The notes under the pieces were generated by a model. The model searched no databases. It was not told the DNA's origin and saw only the letters and a program-made list of their open reading frames with translations. Below are positions 54,537-63,882 of a DNA stretch of 64,000 nucleotides, one piece after another (the stretch's first letter is position 1; each line of letters begins with the position of its first letter). The position numbers and the translations under genes were made by a program. The DNA comes from Bifidobacterium aerophilum (GTDB lineage: Bacteria > Actinomycetota > Actinomycetes > Actinomycetales > Bifidobacteriaceae), in the NCBI RefSeq assembly GCF_010667685.1, contig NZ_WHZW01000002.1:1-64000 (forward strand), in the 5' to 3' direction.

Positions 54537-55796
54537 CGCTTTGGAGCCGATGTCGTGGCGATAGAACATGCCCGTGGTGTCGAGCGCGTCGATGATCTGG
54601 TAGACCTTGTCCTGGGCGGCCTTGATGGAGTCGGCGGAGGTTTCGACGAACAGGACGCGGCCGGAGCTGGCGACGAGGCCGTGCTTGTCGTCGCTGGTGA
54701 CGCCGGCGTAGTACACGTGGGAGTCGGGGTCGACGGTGATTTCGGGGATCGGGGCTCCCTTGATCACGTTGGTCGGGTAGCCCTTGGAGGCGAGCACGAC
54801 GCCGAGCGTCGCACCGTCGGTCTTCCATTCGAACGTCGGGGTTTCGCCGTTGAGGATCGCGTTGATGCCGGCGCCGAGATCGGAGGTCAGACGCGGCAGC
54901 ACGACCTCGGTCTCCGGGTCGCCGAAGCGGGCGTTGAATTCGATGACCTTCGGACCGTCCGCGGTGGCGATGAGGCCGGCGTAGAGGATGCCGGTGAACG
55001 GCGTGCCTTCGGCGGCCATCGCGTCCACGGTGGGCTTGACGATCGTCTCGATCGCCTCGTCGACGACGGACTGCGGGATCTGCGGCACCGGGCTGTACGC
55101 GCCCATGCCGCCCGTGTTCGGGCCCTCGTCGTTGTCGTAGGCGCGCTTGTGGTCCTGCGAGATCGGCATGGGCCAGAATTCGGTGCCGTTGACGAAGCTC
55201 ATGAGCGAGAACTCCTGGCCCTCGAGGAAGTCCTCGATGACGACCTTGGCGCCGGCGTTGCCGAAGCGGTGGTCGATGAAGATGTCGTCGAGCGCCTTGA
55301 TCGCGGTGTCCTCGTCCATGGCGACGGTCACGCCCTTGCCCGCGGCCAGACCGTCGGCCTTGATGACGATCGGGGCGCCGTGCTCGCGCACGTAGGCGAC
55401 GGCCGGTTCGAGCTCGTGGAACGTCTCGTACTTGGCGGTGGGGATGCCGTGGCGGACCATGAGCTGCTTGGCGAAGTCCTTGGATCCTTCGATCTGCGCG
55501 GCGGCCTTGGACGGGCCGAACGCCTTGATGCCGGCGGCGGCGAACGCGTCCACGATGCCTTCGATGAGCGGCACTTCGGGGCCGACGAACACCCAGTCGT
55601 AGCCGTTGTCCTTCACGAAGTCGATGAGCGCGGCGTGGTTCGACGTGCCGAGCGAGACGACGCGGATGCCGTCGAGCGCCATGCCCGGGTTGCCCGGGGC
55701 GACGGTGACCTCGTCGACGCTGCCGCCGCGCAGCAGGGCGTGCGCGATCGCGTGCTCGCGGGCGCCGGAACCGATGACCAGAACCTTCTGTCCCAT
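54525..55796 (-). CDS. purD: Phosphoribosylamine-glycine ligase
   Basis: 423 residues. Makes glycinamide ribonucleotide; ATP-grasp. VLVIGSGAREHAIAHAL opens the N-domain, IVIKADGLAAGKGVTVA is the ATP-grasp lid and VIEFNARFGDPETEVVLPRL binds metal. ATG at 55796 follows AAAGGACAACAACA. It follows purM in the minus-strand order purF-purM-purD. Confidence 0.95.
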   Translation of the reverse strand: MGQKVLVIGSGAREHAIAHALLRGGSVDEVTVAPGNPGMALDGIRVVSLGTSNHAALIDFVKDNGYDWVFVGPEVPLIEGIVDAFAAAGIKAFGPSKAAAQIEGSKDFAKQLMVRHGIPTAKYETFHELEPAVAYVREHGAPIVIKADGLAAGKGVTVAMDEDTAIKALDDIFIDHRFGNAGAKVVIEDFLEGQEFSLMSFVNGTEFWPMPISQDHKRAYDNDEGPNTGGMGAYSPVPQIPQSVVDEAIETIVKPTVDAMAAEGTPFTGILYAGLIATADGPKVIEFNARFGDPETEVVLPRLTSDLGAGINAILNGETPTFEWKTDGATLGVVLASKGYPTNVIKGAPIPEITVDPDSHVYYAGVTSDDKHGLVASSGRVLFVETSADSIKAAQDKVYQIIDALDTTGMFYRHDIGSKALNG

Positions 55797-55821
55797 TGTT
55801 GTTGTCCTTTCACACATAAGA

Positions 55822-55844
55822 GGCTCCCCTCGTCGAGGGGAGCC
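55822..55844 (-). terminator. Hairpin between purM and purD
   Basis: GGCTCCCCTCG and its complement (arms 55822-55832 and 55834-55844). On the minus strand a TCTTATG tail follows. It may partially terminate or stabilise the purM transcript while purD is expressed by read-through. Confidence 0.55.
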
Positions 55845-55855
55845 GAAAATCGAAA

Positions 55856-56893
55856 CTACTTGAGCGTGATCTGCGTGCCGTCGGCATCCGGCGTGATCCT
55901 GCCGATCACGTAGCCGGCCTCGCCGTTGGACTTGAGCAGTTCGAGCGTTTCGTCGGCGCGTTCGGCCGGGACCGCCAGCACCATGCCGATGCCCATGTTG
56001 AAAATGTTGTACATCTCCATGTGATCGATCTCGCCGGCCTTCTCGAGCACGTCGAAGATCGGCAGCACCGGCCACGAGCCGAGCTTGATCTCGGCCGCAA
56101 GTCCTTCGGGGATCATGCGCGGCACGTTCTCGATGAAGCCGCCGCCGGTGATGTGCGCGACGCCCTTGACCACGCCCGCCTTGAACAGGGGGGCGAGGGC
56201 CTTCACGTAGATCTTGGTCGGGGTGAGCAGCACGTCGCCGAGCTTGGCGCCGCCGAGCTCGGCCAGCTCGGTGTCGACGGTGTAGCCGGCCTGCTCGAAC
56301 AGGGCCTTGCGCACGAGGGAGAAGCCGTTGGAGTGCACGCCGGTGGACGGCAGGCCGATGAGCACGTCGCCGTCGGTGATGGTCGAACCGTCGACGATCG
56401 CGGACTTTTCGGCCACGCCGACCGCGAAGCCGGCCAGATCGTACTCGTCCTCGTCGTACATGCCCGGCATCTCGGCGGTCTCGCCGCCGATCAGGCCGGC
56501 GCCGGCCTGCACGCAGCCGTCCGCGACGCCCGCGACGACCTGCTCGAGCAGCGCCGGATCGTTCTTGCCGCATGCGATGTAGTCGAGGAAGAACAGCGGC
56601 TCGGCGCCCTGGGCGGCGATGTCGTTGACGCACATGGCCACGCAGTCGATGCCGATGGTGTCGTGCTTGCCGGCCATCTTGGCGACGACGAGCTTGGTGC
56701 CCACGCCGTCGGTGCCGGAGATCAGCACCGGCTCCTTGTAGCCGAGGGAGGCGAGGTCGAACAGGCCTCCGAAGCCGCCGATGCCGCCGACCACGCCCGG
56801 ACGGTTGGTGCGCGCGACGTGCGACTTGATGCGCTTGACGACCTCGTAGCCGGCTTCGACGCTCACTCCGGCGTTCTCATAGGCTTTGGGCAT
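55856..56893 (-). CDS. purM: Phosphoribosylformylglycinamidine cyclo-ligase (AIR synthetase)
   Basis: 345 residues. Forms the imidazole ring of [22 protein letters not shown] is the typical start; [14 protein letters not shown] and [19 protein letters not shown] are the ATP-binding motifs of the PurM/SelD superfamily; [11 protein letters not shown] follows. Its product is the substrate of PurK encoded at 30 kb. Located between purF and purD. Confidence 0.95.
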   Translation of the reverse strand: MPKAYENAGVSVEAGYEVVKRIKSHVARTNRPGVVGGIGGFGGLFDLASLGYKEPVLISGTDGVGTKLVVAKMAGKHDTIGIDCVAMCVNDIAAQGAEPLFFLDYIACGKNDPALLEQVVAGVADGCVQAGAGLIGGETAEMPGMYDEDEYDLAGFAVGVAEKSAIVDGSTITDGDVLIGLPSTGVHSNGFSLVRKALFEQAGYTVDTELAELGGAKLGDVLLTPTKIYVKALAPLFKAGVVKGVAHITGGGFIENVPRMIPEGLAAEIKLGSWPVLPIFDVLEKAGEIDHMEMYNIFNMGIGMVLAVPAERADETLELLKSNGEAGYVIGRITPDADGTQITLK

Positions 56894-56956
56894 GACAAAC
56901 CTTTCTTGTACTGCTTTCTTGTGGAAATCTGGATGGGTGACTGATGGGAGGATCCG

Positions 56957-58465
56957 TTACTTCGTCGGATCGACGGTGGCGTATTCGTTGCCTTCGTACT
57001 TGCTCTTGTAGAGCGCGAACTCGGGCAGGCGCACGCGGTCCTCGGGGGTGAGCGACTTGAGGAAATCGTCCTCGTAGTCGTCCAGCGCGGTCGGGTAGTC
57101 GCCGTTGAAGTACGCGACGCACAGGCCGCCGTACGGGGCGTCCGCGCCCAGGCCGATCGACTCGACCAGGCCGTCGAGCGAGAGGAACGCGAGCGAGTCG
57201 GCGCCGATGTAGTCGCGGATCTCCTCGACGGACTTCTTCGCGGCGATGAGCTCCTTGGTCGTCGAGATGTCGATGCCGTAGAAGCACGGGTACTTGAGCG
57301 GCGGCGAGCTGATGCGCATGTGCACCTCGGCCGCGCCGGCCTCCTTGAGCAGCTGCACGATGCGCTTCGAGGTGGTGCCGCGCACGATCGAATCGTCGAT
57401 GACGATCACGCGCTTGCCCTTGACGACGCCGCGCACGGCGGACAGCTTCATGCGCACGCCCTGCTCGCGCAGCTCCTGCGTCGGCTGGATGAACGTGCGG
57501 GCGACGTACTGGTTCTTGATCAGACCCATCTCGTTCGGCAGGTGCGCGGCCTCCGCGTAGCCGGATGCGGCCGACAGCGACGAGTTCGGCACGCCGATGA
57601 CCATGTCGGCCTCGACCGGGGATTCGGCGGCGAGGCGCGCGCCCATGCGCTTGCGGGCGGAATGCACGTTGACGCCGTAGATGTCGGAGTCGGGGCGGGC
57701 GAAGTAGATGAACTCCATCGAGCAGATCGCCAGCTGCGTCTTGTTGGTGTACTGGACGATCTTGTAGCCGTGGTCGGAAACGACGATGATCTCGCCGGGG
57801 CGGATGTTGCGCACGAGCTCCGCGCCGACCACGTCGAGCGCGCAGGTCTCGGAGGCGAGCACGTACGCGCCGTTCTTCATGCGGCCGAGCGACAGCGGGC
57901 GGAAGCCGTTCGGGTCGAGCGCGCCGATCATCGCGTCCTCGGTCATGAGCAGGTACGCGAAGCCGCCGTGCACGGTGTTGAGCGCCTCCTTGAGCTTGTC
58001 CATGAAGGTCGGCTTGGAGGAGCGGCGGATGAGGTGCATGAGCACTTCGGTGTCGGAGTTCGAGTGGAAGATCGCGCCTTCGTCCTCGAGGCCGCGGCGC
58101 AGCGACGGGCAGTTGGTGAGGTTGCCGTTGTGGCACAGCGCCATGTCGCCGTCGTGGAAGCGGAAGATGAAGGGCTGGATGTTGTCGGTGGTGCCGGATC
58201 CGGCGGTGGCGTAGCGCACATGGCCGATGGCCTTGTCGCCCTTGAGCCGTTCGATCTCGCGCTCGTCGCCGAAGACCTGGGTTAAGAGACCCAGTCCGCG
58301 GTGGCCGATGAGGTGGCCGTTGTCGTTCGAGACGATGCCGGCGCCCTCCTGACCGCGGTGCTGGAGGGCGTGAAGCCCGAAATAGGTGAGACGGGCGGCG
58401 TCGGGATGACCCCACACGCCGAAAATGCCGCATTCTTCGTGGATATCTTCGAGTTCAGCCGACAA
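56957..58465 (-). CDS. purF: Amidophosphoribosyltransferase
   Basis: 502 residues. First committed enzyme of purine synthesis. An 11-residue propeptide precedes the catalytic Cys12 ([12 protein letters not shown]), as in Bacillus-type enzymes. The PRPP motif is [14 protein letters not shown]. Cysteines in [12 protein letters not shown] fit iron-sulfur-containing members. First gene of the purF-purM-purD series; no purine riboswitch is seen in the 163 bases upstream. Confidence 0.95.
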   Translation of the reverse strand: MSAELEDIHEECGIFGVWGHPDAARLTYFGLHALQHRGQEGAGIVSNDNGHLIGHRGLGLLTQVFGDEREIERLKGDKAIGHVRYATAGSGTTDNIQPFIFRFHDGDMALCHNGNLTNCPSLRRGLEDEGAIFHSNSDTEVLMHLIRRSSKPTFMDKLKEALNTVHGGFAYLLMTEDAMIGALDPNGFRPLSLGRMKNGAYVLASETCALDVVGAELVRNIRPGEIIVVSDHGYKIVQYTNKTQLAICSMEFIYFARPDSDIYGVNVHSARKRMGARLAAESPVEADMVIGVPNSSLSAASGYAEAAHLPNEMGLIKNQYVARTFIQPTQELREQGVRMKLSAVRGVVKGKRVIVIDDSIVRGTTSKRIVQLLKEAGAAEVHMRISSPPLKYPCFYGIDISTTKELIAAKKSVEEIRDYIGADSLAFLSLDGLVESIGLGADAPYGGLCVAYFNGDYPTALDDYEDDFLKSLTPEDRVRLPEFALYKSKYEGNEYATVDPTK

Positions 58466-58563
58466 GCCAAAGCTCCTTCCGAACCAAGGGAGATGGGGAT
58501 TTCACTAGCAATCCAGCTTATCAATTGCCGGCTACATCGCCGGTGTGCCGGTCGGGCGGCCTC

Positions 58564-58609
58564 TGCGCGCAAACCAACGCGAAAGCGGGTCCGGGCGTTG
58601 GTTCGCGCA
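58564..58609. terminator. GC-rich hairpin (family A) before purF
   Basis: TGCGCGCAAACCAACGC (58564-58580) pairs with GCGTTGGTTCGCGCA (58595-58609) with one mismatch. It lies just past the stop of the regulator gene read from right to left, hence its terminator. It shares a 14-base arm with the hairpin at 47.7 kb. Confidence 0.65.
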
Positions 58610-58628
58610 CGGCAGGAGCGTGATGAGG

Positions 58629-59933
58629 CTACTTGGCCGGGGCCACCGAGCCGCGCTCGACGAATTCGGGCGCGATCATCACGCGTCTCACCGGCCGTTC
58701 GGGTTGCATGTAGCGGGAGATGAGCAGGTCGACGCTGACCCGTCCGAGTTCCTTGTGCGCCGAGCGCAATGCGGTCAACGGCCGCGAGTTCGGCGTGATG
58801 TAGCCGTCCACCGAGATGATCGACATGTCGTCGGGTATGCGCACGCCGTGCCGTTCGAGCGTCTGCGCGAGCGACATGGCCAGCCAGTCGGAATGCACGA
58901 GCATCGCCGTCGTGCCGTCCTCGATGGCCTGTTCGGCGACCGCTTCGACCCCGACCGAATCGTACGGCGCGACGTTGGTGCGCACGAACGAACGCTCCAC
59001 CGCGTCGAGGCGTCCGGTCACGGCGCGCCAGTTGTCCTCGATGTAATCGGACACCGGAGTGTGCGTGAGCGCCAGCCCGAGCCGGCGGTGTCCGAGCGCG
59101 ACGAATCTGCTGACCACCTGGCGCACCCCGGTGCGGTAGTCGGTCGTCACCATGTCGAGTCCGTCCACGCCGAACGGCGGCTCGCGCTCGGCCAGCACCA
59201 CCGGCACGGGGGAGTCGGCCAGCCACTGCCAGATCTCCGAGCCCTGCATGCGCACGCTCGGCGCGAGGATCAGGCCGATCACCGACGAATCGCCGAGCAG
59301 GTCCTCCACGATCGAGATCTCGTCGCCGTTGTCGTACGTGGTCGAACGCGTTTCGACGGACAGGTCGTGCGCGCCCGCCTCGCGTTCGATCGCCTGGATG
59401 GTGGACGGCCAGTTGAAGCTCGGCTCGGGGAACATCACGCCGATCGTCCCGGACATGGTGGGCGTCATGCCGTGCGATTCGTCCGCGAACCGTGCGTCGC
59501 GCGTGGCCTGCTGCTGCATGGGCGAGGCCGCGGCGATCGGGGACGGGGACAGTATCGGTGACGGAATGCTGCGCGTGCCGTTGATACCGATCTGCTGACG
59601 ACGCTGGCCGACCGTCTGCTGGGACGATGCCAGCGCGGCGGGGGTCGCCTGCGGGCCGGGGGAGTAGGCGGCCTGCGCCGACTCGTCGCCGAGCGCGGTC
59701 GCGCCTCCGCGCACGCGGCGGATCAGCCCGGCGTCGGCCAGCGTGTTCAGGTCGCGGCGCACGGTGATCGGCGTGGTGTCGAGCGTGCGGGCGAGTTCGT
59801 CGACGCGCACGACGATGCCGCGCGACAACATGCCGAGGATGATGTCCTGCCGTTCTGCCGGCAGATACTTCCTGTCGCCCGGGGCCGCCGCGGTCCCGGC
59901 GGCGCCTGTGGCGGTTTCGGTGAGAACTGTCAT
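58629..59933 (-). CDS. Hybrid transcription regulator: DeoR-type HTH with LacI-type sensor
   Basis: 434 residues. A DeoR-like winged helix (about 21-78, LPAERQDIILGMLSRG then VDELARTLDTTPITVRRDLNTL) is joined by a Ser/Pro/Gln-rich linker (about 80-160) to a LacI/GalR-type periplasmic-binding sensor (about 161-425, GTIGVMFPEPSFNWP and later ISVDGYITPNSRPLTAL). Both domains are common, but the combination is unusual. GAAGAAG precedes the ATG at 59933. Divergent from the LacI gene, so both may control the sugar importer; ligand unknown. Confidence 0.82.
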   Translation of the reverse strand: MTVLTETATGAAGTAAAPGDRKYLPAERQDIILGMLSRGIVVRVDELARTLDTTPITVRRDLNTLADAGLIRRVRGGATALGDESAQAAYSPGPQATPAALASSQQTVGQRRQQIGINGTRSIPSPILSPSPIAAASPMQQQATRDARFADESHGMTPTMSGTIGVMFPEPSFNWPSTIQAIEREAGAHDLSVETRSTTYDNGDEISIVEDLLGDSSVIGLILAPSVRMQGSEIWQWLADSPVPVVLAEREPPFGVDGLDMVTTDYRTGVRQVVSRFVALGHRRLGLALTHTPVSDYIEDNWRAVTGRLDAVERSFVRTNVAPYDSVGVEAVAEQAIEDGTTAMLVHSDWLAMSLAQTLERHGVRIPDDMSIISVDGYITPNSRPLTALRSAHKELGRVSVDLLISRYMQPERPVRRVMIAPEFVERGSVAPAK

Positions 59934-60102
59934 CGCTTCTTCGCTTTCCTGCTGCACTGCGCATGACGCATGCCTTCGTCGGCATGCGGCCATGAATTAC
60001 GGCACACCATAGCACAGTCATGTTCGTTTATGATCGTTGTTGCATTTTTTTGCATTAGACTTGAGAACACATATGATCGCAATGAAGCAAGGAGGATTCG
60101 TC

Positions 60103-61095
60103 ATGGCACAAGGGCGTGTGACGATCAGCGACGTTGCGCTCGCGGCGGGCGTGTCCGTATCCACCGTGTCGCGAGCATTGTCCCGGCCCGGCAGGGTGAA
60201 CGCCGAAACGGCCAAGCGCATCCGTCTGATCGCCGACGAGCTGGGCTACCGCAACGAGACGGTCGAACCGTTCTCGCGCGACCAGCCGAGCGGCCTGATC
60301 GCCGCGTTCGTGGCCGACCTGAGAAACCCCTTGTTCTCCGACATCGCGCACAGCATCCAACACGAATGCCTGCGCAACGGCTACGGGCTCATGATCGTGG
60401 ACACCGAGGAGGGCAACGTCCTGGAACGCAAGCTCGCCAGCCTGACCCTGCCGCACGCCGACGGGTTCGCGTTCCTGTCCTCGCGAGTCTCCGACGCGAC
60501 GATCCGCAAGGTGGCGCAGGCCAAGCCGGTGCTCATGGTCAACCGTACCGTCCGCGGCCTGCAATCCGTGATCGCCGACGGCACCAAGGGCATAGGCGAG
60601 GCGGTCGACCTGCTGGAGGGGCTGGGCCACCGCGAGATCACGTATCTGGCCGGCCCCGAGGCTTCGTGGAGCGAAAGCACGCGCTGGCAGGCGCTGTACG
60701 CCAAATGCTCGTCCTCGCGCATCAGGCTGCGGCGCATCGACGGTTCGGCGCCGACCGGCAAGGGCGGCGCGAACGCGGTCGACGCGTTCCTCGGCAATCC
60801 GACCACCGCCGTGTTCGCCTACAACGATCTCATGGCGATCGGTTTCATCAACGAACTGCGCGAACGGGGCGTGGACGTGCCCGGATCGGTGTCGGTGATC
60901 GGATTCGACGGCATCGAACTCGGCTCGCTGATCTCCCCGGCGCTCACCTCGGTGGCCACGCCGTGGCGCGAGATGGGCCGGCAGTCGGCCAAGCTGCTCA
61001 TCGATCAGGTGCGGCACCGCAGCGTCGGCATCTCCCGTCCGGTCGTGCTGCCGACGCGTCTGCTGGTGCGTGAGACATGCGCTCCGGCGAAATGA
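60103..61095 (+). CDS. LacI-family transcriptional regulator
   Basis: 330 residues. The LacI HTH (TISDVALAAGVSVSTVSRALSRPGRVN) and hinge are followed by a periplasmic-binding sensor (SGLIAAFVADLRNPLFSDIAHSI ... VIGFDGIELGSLISPALTSV). ATG at 60103 has AAGGAGG upstream. It precedes the CUT1 importer genes and most likely represses them in the absence of the imported sugar; GTGATCAC sites before the binding-protein gene are its candidate operators. The sugar cannot be named. Confidence 0.9.
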   Translation: MAQGRVTISDVALAAGVSVSTVSRALSRPGRVNAETAKRIRLIADELGYRNETVEPFSRDQPSGLIAAFVADLRNPLFSDIAHSIQHECLRNGYGLMIVDTEEGNVLERKLASLTLPHADGFAFLSSRVSDATIRKVAQAKPVLMVNRTVRGLQSVIADGTKGIGEAVDLLEGLGHREITYLAGPEASWSESTRWQALYAKCSSSRIRLRRIDGSAPTGKGGANAVDAFLGNPTTAVFAYNDLMAIGFINELRERGVDVPGSVSVIGFDGIELGSLISPALTSVATPWREMGRQSAKLLIDQVRHRSVGISRPVVLPTRLLVRETCAPAK

Positions 61096-61175
61096 CGCGG
61101 CGGCCTTGCGGGCGCCGTGCGGACGGTTACGCGGACGGTCAAGTGACCGGTCACACGGCGGAAACGATCATCGCG

Positions 61176-61199
61176 ACGGCTGGGATCGTAGCCGTTTTT
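61176..61199 (+). terminator. Intrinsic terminator of the LacI gene
   Basis: ACGGCT (61176-61181) pairs with AGCCGT (61190-61195) across an 8-nt loop, followed by TTTT. Confidence 0.75.
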
Positions 61200-61353
61200 G
61201 TATCGCTATAAGTAAAGATCCGCGGCGATGTGAACGATCACTACGTACCTGCGACCGTGTGATTGCGGTGATCGCATGGATGGAAAATTTTGGCAAAGGA
61301 ATATCAGGAACGATCATTCGGTGAATAATCAAAACCAAGCGCACGGTGCAGCA

Positions 61354-61375
61354 GTGATCACTACGAGGTGATCAC
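61354..61375. promoter_or_regulatory. Paired GTGATCAC palindromes (candidate LacI operators)
   Basis: GTGATCAC at 61354-61361 and 61368-61375, 14 bases apart, 65-85 bases before the binding-protein start. Related CGATCA half-sites occur near 61233 and 61312. Confidence 0.55.
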
Positions 61376-61439
61376 AACGAACGCTCGCCAACGCAGGTTT
61401 CGGCAAGGATGTCGAAATGGAAGGAAAGGAACACATACC

Positions 61440-62789
61440 ATGAAGAAAGTCTCTTCGCTCTTCAAGGCAGCCGCCTTCGCGGGCGCCGCGGTAATGATGC
61501 TCGCGGGCTGCGGATCCAGCAACAACGCCGGCGGCAAGACCGAGACGCTCGACGAGAACGCCAAGACCGAGATCACCTTCGCCGGCTGGTCGCTCGACAC
61601 CACCCCGGAGTTCAAGACCCTGGCCGACGGCTTCATGAAGGATCACCCGAACATCACCGTCAACATCAAGCAGTACTCCGCCGACGACTACGACACGCAG
61701 CTGACCTCCGACATCTCCGGCAAGAGCCAGCCCGACGTCTTCCCGATCAAGAACCTGCAGAAGTACTACGCGTACGCGGCCGAATCCGGCGGCCTCGCCG
61801 ACCTGTCCGACATCGCGTCCGAGTACGAGGGTGACAAGAACATCGACGTCTCCCAGTACAAGCTCGAGGACGGCAAGTACTACGCGATGCCGTACCGCCA
61901 GGATTCCTGGGTGCTCTTCTACAACAAGGACATGTTCGAGAAGGCCGGCGTGGACGCCCCCGACGGCACCTGGACGTGGGACGACTACACCAAGGCCGCC
62001 GAGGAGCTCAAGGAGAAGCTGCCGGCCGCCGGCTACGACGCCAGCTCCGTCTACCCGATGTACCAGCACGGCTGGCAGTCCGTGGTCCAGGGTTTCGCGC
62101 TCGCGCAGACCGACGGCGCCTACGACGACTACTTCAAGGGCGACTACAGCTACCTCAAGCCCTACTACGAGCGCGCTCTCAAGTGGCAGAAGGAAGGCCT
62201 GACCATCGACTGGAACACCGTCAACTCCACCAAGGTCCAGTACCAGGCCCAGTTCGGCACCCAGAAGGCCGCCATGCTGCCGATGGGCACCTGGTACGCC
62301 GCCACGCTGGTGAGCCAGCAGAAGTCCGGCGACGCCGACACCTTCAACTGGGGCATGGCTCCGATCCCGCAGAACCCGGACGAGAAGACCGACGAAACCG
62401 TCACCTTCGCCGATCCGACCGGCCTGGCCGTCTCCTCCAACATCTCCGGCCAGAAGCTCGCCGCCGCCAAGGAATTCGTCAAGTGGTGCTCCGGTGAGAA
62501 GGGCTCCGAGGCCCTCGCCAAGATCGCCACGACCCCGGCCTACTTCTCCGACTCCGTCGCCGACACCTACTTCGGCACCGACGGCATGGCCAACGACGAC
62601 CTGTCCAAGAAGGCCTGGACCGAGCACAAGACCAACCCGGAGAACCCGGTCGGCGCCGGCACCAACACCATCCAGGACGTGCTCAACACCGTGGTCCACT
62701 CGGGCATCATGTCCGGCACCAGCTCCGTGGACGACGCGATCGCCAAGGGCACCCAGGACATCAAGGACCAGGGAGTCCTCCAGCAGTGA
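61440..62789 (+). CDS. Sugar ABC transporter substrate-binding lipoprotein (CUT1)
   Basis: 449 residues. A lipoprotein signal peptide ends in MLAGCGSS (lipid-modified Cys about 23). The mature part is a type 2 sugar-binding protein (TEITFAGWSLDTTPEFKTLADGF ... YRQDSWVLFYNKDMFEKAGVDAPDGTWTW). The GC-rich, favoured codons suggest high expression. RBS AAGGAAAGGA. It is followed by a strong hairpin before the permease genes. The ligand is probably an oligosaccharide by family. Confidence 0.92.
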   Translation: MKKVSSLFKAAAFAGAAVMMLAGCGSSNNAGGKTETLDENAKTEITFAGWSLDTTPEFKTLADGFMKDHPNITVNIKQYSADDYDTQLTSDISGKSQPDVFPIKNLQKYYAYAAESGGLADLSDIASEYEGDKNIDVSQYKLEDGKYYAMPYRQDSWVLFYNKDMFEKAGVDAPDGTWTWDDYTKAAEELKEKLPAAGYDASSVYPMYQHGWQSVVQGFALAQTDGAYDDYFKGDYSYLKPYYERALKWQKEGLTIDWNTVNSTKVQYQAQFGTQKAAMLPMGTWYAATLVSQQKSGDADTFNWGMAPIPQNPDEKTDETVTFADPTGLAVSSNISGQKLAAAKEFVKWCSGEKGSEALAKIATTPAYFSDSVADTYFGTDGMANDDLSKKAWTEHKTNPENPVGAGTNTIQDVLNTVVHSGIMSGTSSVDDAIAKGTQDIKDQGVLQQ

Positions 62790-62837
62790 GCCTTCGCTGA
62801 AGGTTCCCGCCCGAATCCCCATCCGCCGCTCGGCATG

Positions 62838-62887
62838 AAACGGGGACGGGCCGTGCCCCTTCGGGAAAACGGTCCCCGTCCCCGTTT
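62838..62887 (+). terminator. Hairpin between binding-protein and permease genes
   Basis: AAACGGGGAC (62838-62847) pairs with GTCCCCGTTT (62878-62887), extended by inner GGG/CCC and CCGT/ACGG pairs. Such structures allow more binding protein than permease by stopping or protecting the upstream message. Confidence 0.75.
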
Positions 62888-62942
62888 CCTATGCCCGCAC
62901 CAATCACCACATACCTTATATATATAAAGGAGAGTTGCAGCT

Positions 62943-63881
62943 ATGACACAGGCTACTTCGGCTGCATCGTCGGTCCGCGTCGCACCGCCGGACCACAGCA
63001 AGGCCAACAAGGCCATCGGCCGCCGCAATCTGCGCAACGGTCTCATCTTCATCGCCCCGAACTTCATCGGCTTCTTCGTCCTCATCCTCATTCCGGTCGT
63101 CCAGCTGTTCTACATCGGCTTCTCCAAGTGGAGCGCCTTCGGCGATCCGAAGTTCAACGGACTGACCAACTGGGTGCGACTGACCCACGACTCGAACTTC
63201 AAGGCTGCATTCGTCAACACCATCGTCTACTCGGTCGTCCACATCTCGCTCACCCTCGCCATCGCCTTCGCGCTGGCCGTGCTGCTCAACACCAAGCTCA
63301 AGGGCCGCGCGTTCTTCCGCACCGTCGCCTTCTTCCCGTACATCACCTCGATCGTCGCCGCCGCGCAGGTGTGGAACATGCTGTTCGACGTCAAGTCCGG
63401 CGTGATCAACCAGATCATCAAGTTCTTCACCGGCGGCTGGGCCCCCGGCTGGATGGGCTCCACCAAGTGGGCCATGGTCGCGGTCATCATCGTCGCCACC
63501 TGGCGTGAGGTCGGCTACTACATGATCCTCATCCTCGCCGGCCTGCAGACCATTCCGGGCGAACTGTACGAGGCCGCGTCCATCGACGGCGCGAACAAGT
63601 GGCAGCAGTTCTGGAAGATCACCGTGCCGTGCATGCGTCCGACCCTGTTCTTCGTGCTCGTCACCCTGACCATCGGCTCGTTCAAGATCCTCGACCTGAC
63701 GCTCGTCATGACCAACGGCGGCCCGGGCACCTCCACCCTCGTGCTCGCCCAGTACATCTACATGGTCGCGTTCAACCGTCAGGACTTCGGCTACTCCGGC
63801 ACCGTCTCGCTCGTGCTGTTCGCGCTGTGCATGGTCGTGACCCTGGTCCAGTTCTGGTACAACAACAAGAAGGAGAAGTAA
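62943..63881 (+). CDS. Sugar ABC transporter permease (MalF-like)
   Basis: 312 residues, six predicted helices. The EAA motif appears as LYEAASIDGANKWQQFWKITVP (about 195-218). FIAPNFIGFFVLILIPVVQLFYIGFSKWSAF is the typical first helix. RBS AAAGGAGAG. It ends 1 base before the next permease ATG, so they form one unit with the binding protein. The ATPase is not in the window; bifidobacterial CUT1 systems often share MsmK-type ATPases. Confidence 0.93.
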   Translation: MTQATSAASSVRVAPPDHSKANKAIGRRNLRNGLIFIAPNFIGFFVLILIPVVQLFYIGFSKWSAFGDPKFNGLTNWVRLTHDSNFKAAFVNTIVYSVVHISLTLAIAFALAVLLNTKLKGRAFFRTVAFFPYITSIVAAAQVWNMLFDVKSGVINQIIKFFTGGWAPGWMGSTKWAMVAVIIVATWREVGYYMILILAGLQTIPGELYEAASIDGANKWQQFWKITVPCMRPTLFFVLVTLTIGSFKILDLTLVMTNGGPGTSTLVLAQYIYMVAFNRQDFGYSGTVSLVLFALCMVVTLVQFWYNNKKEK

Positions 63882-63882
63882 G

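Larger units (their letters stand above)
61096..61439. other. Intergenic control region of the sugar importer
   Basis: 344 bases without a gene. It contains the palindrome GTGACCGGTCAC (61143-61154), the LacI terminator, several half-sites CGATCA and paired GTGATCAC boxes; see separate entries. Confidence 0.6.

Noticed and set aside
58466..58628. Purine riboswitch upstream of purF
   Set aside because: No conserved aptamer core could be recognised; the region holds only the family A hairpin.
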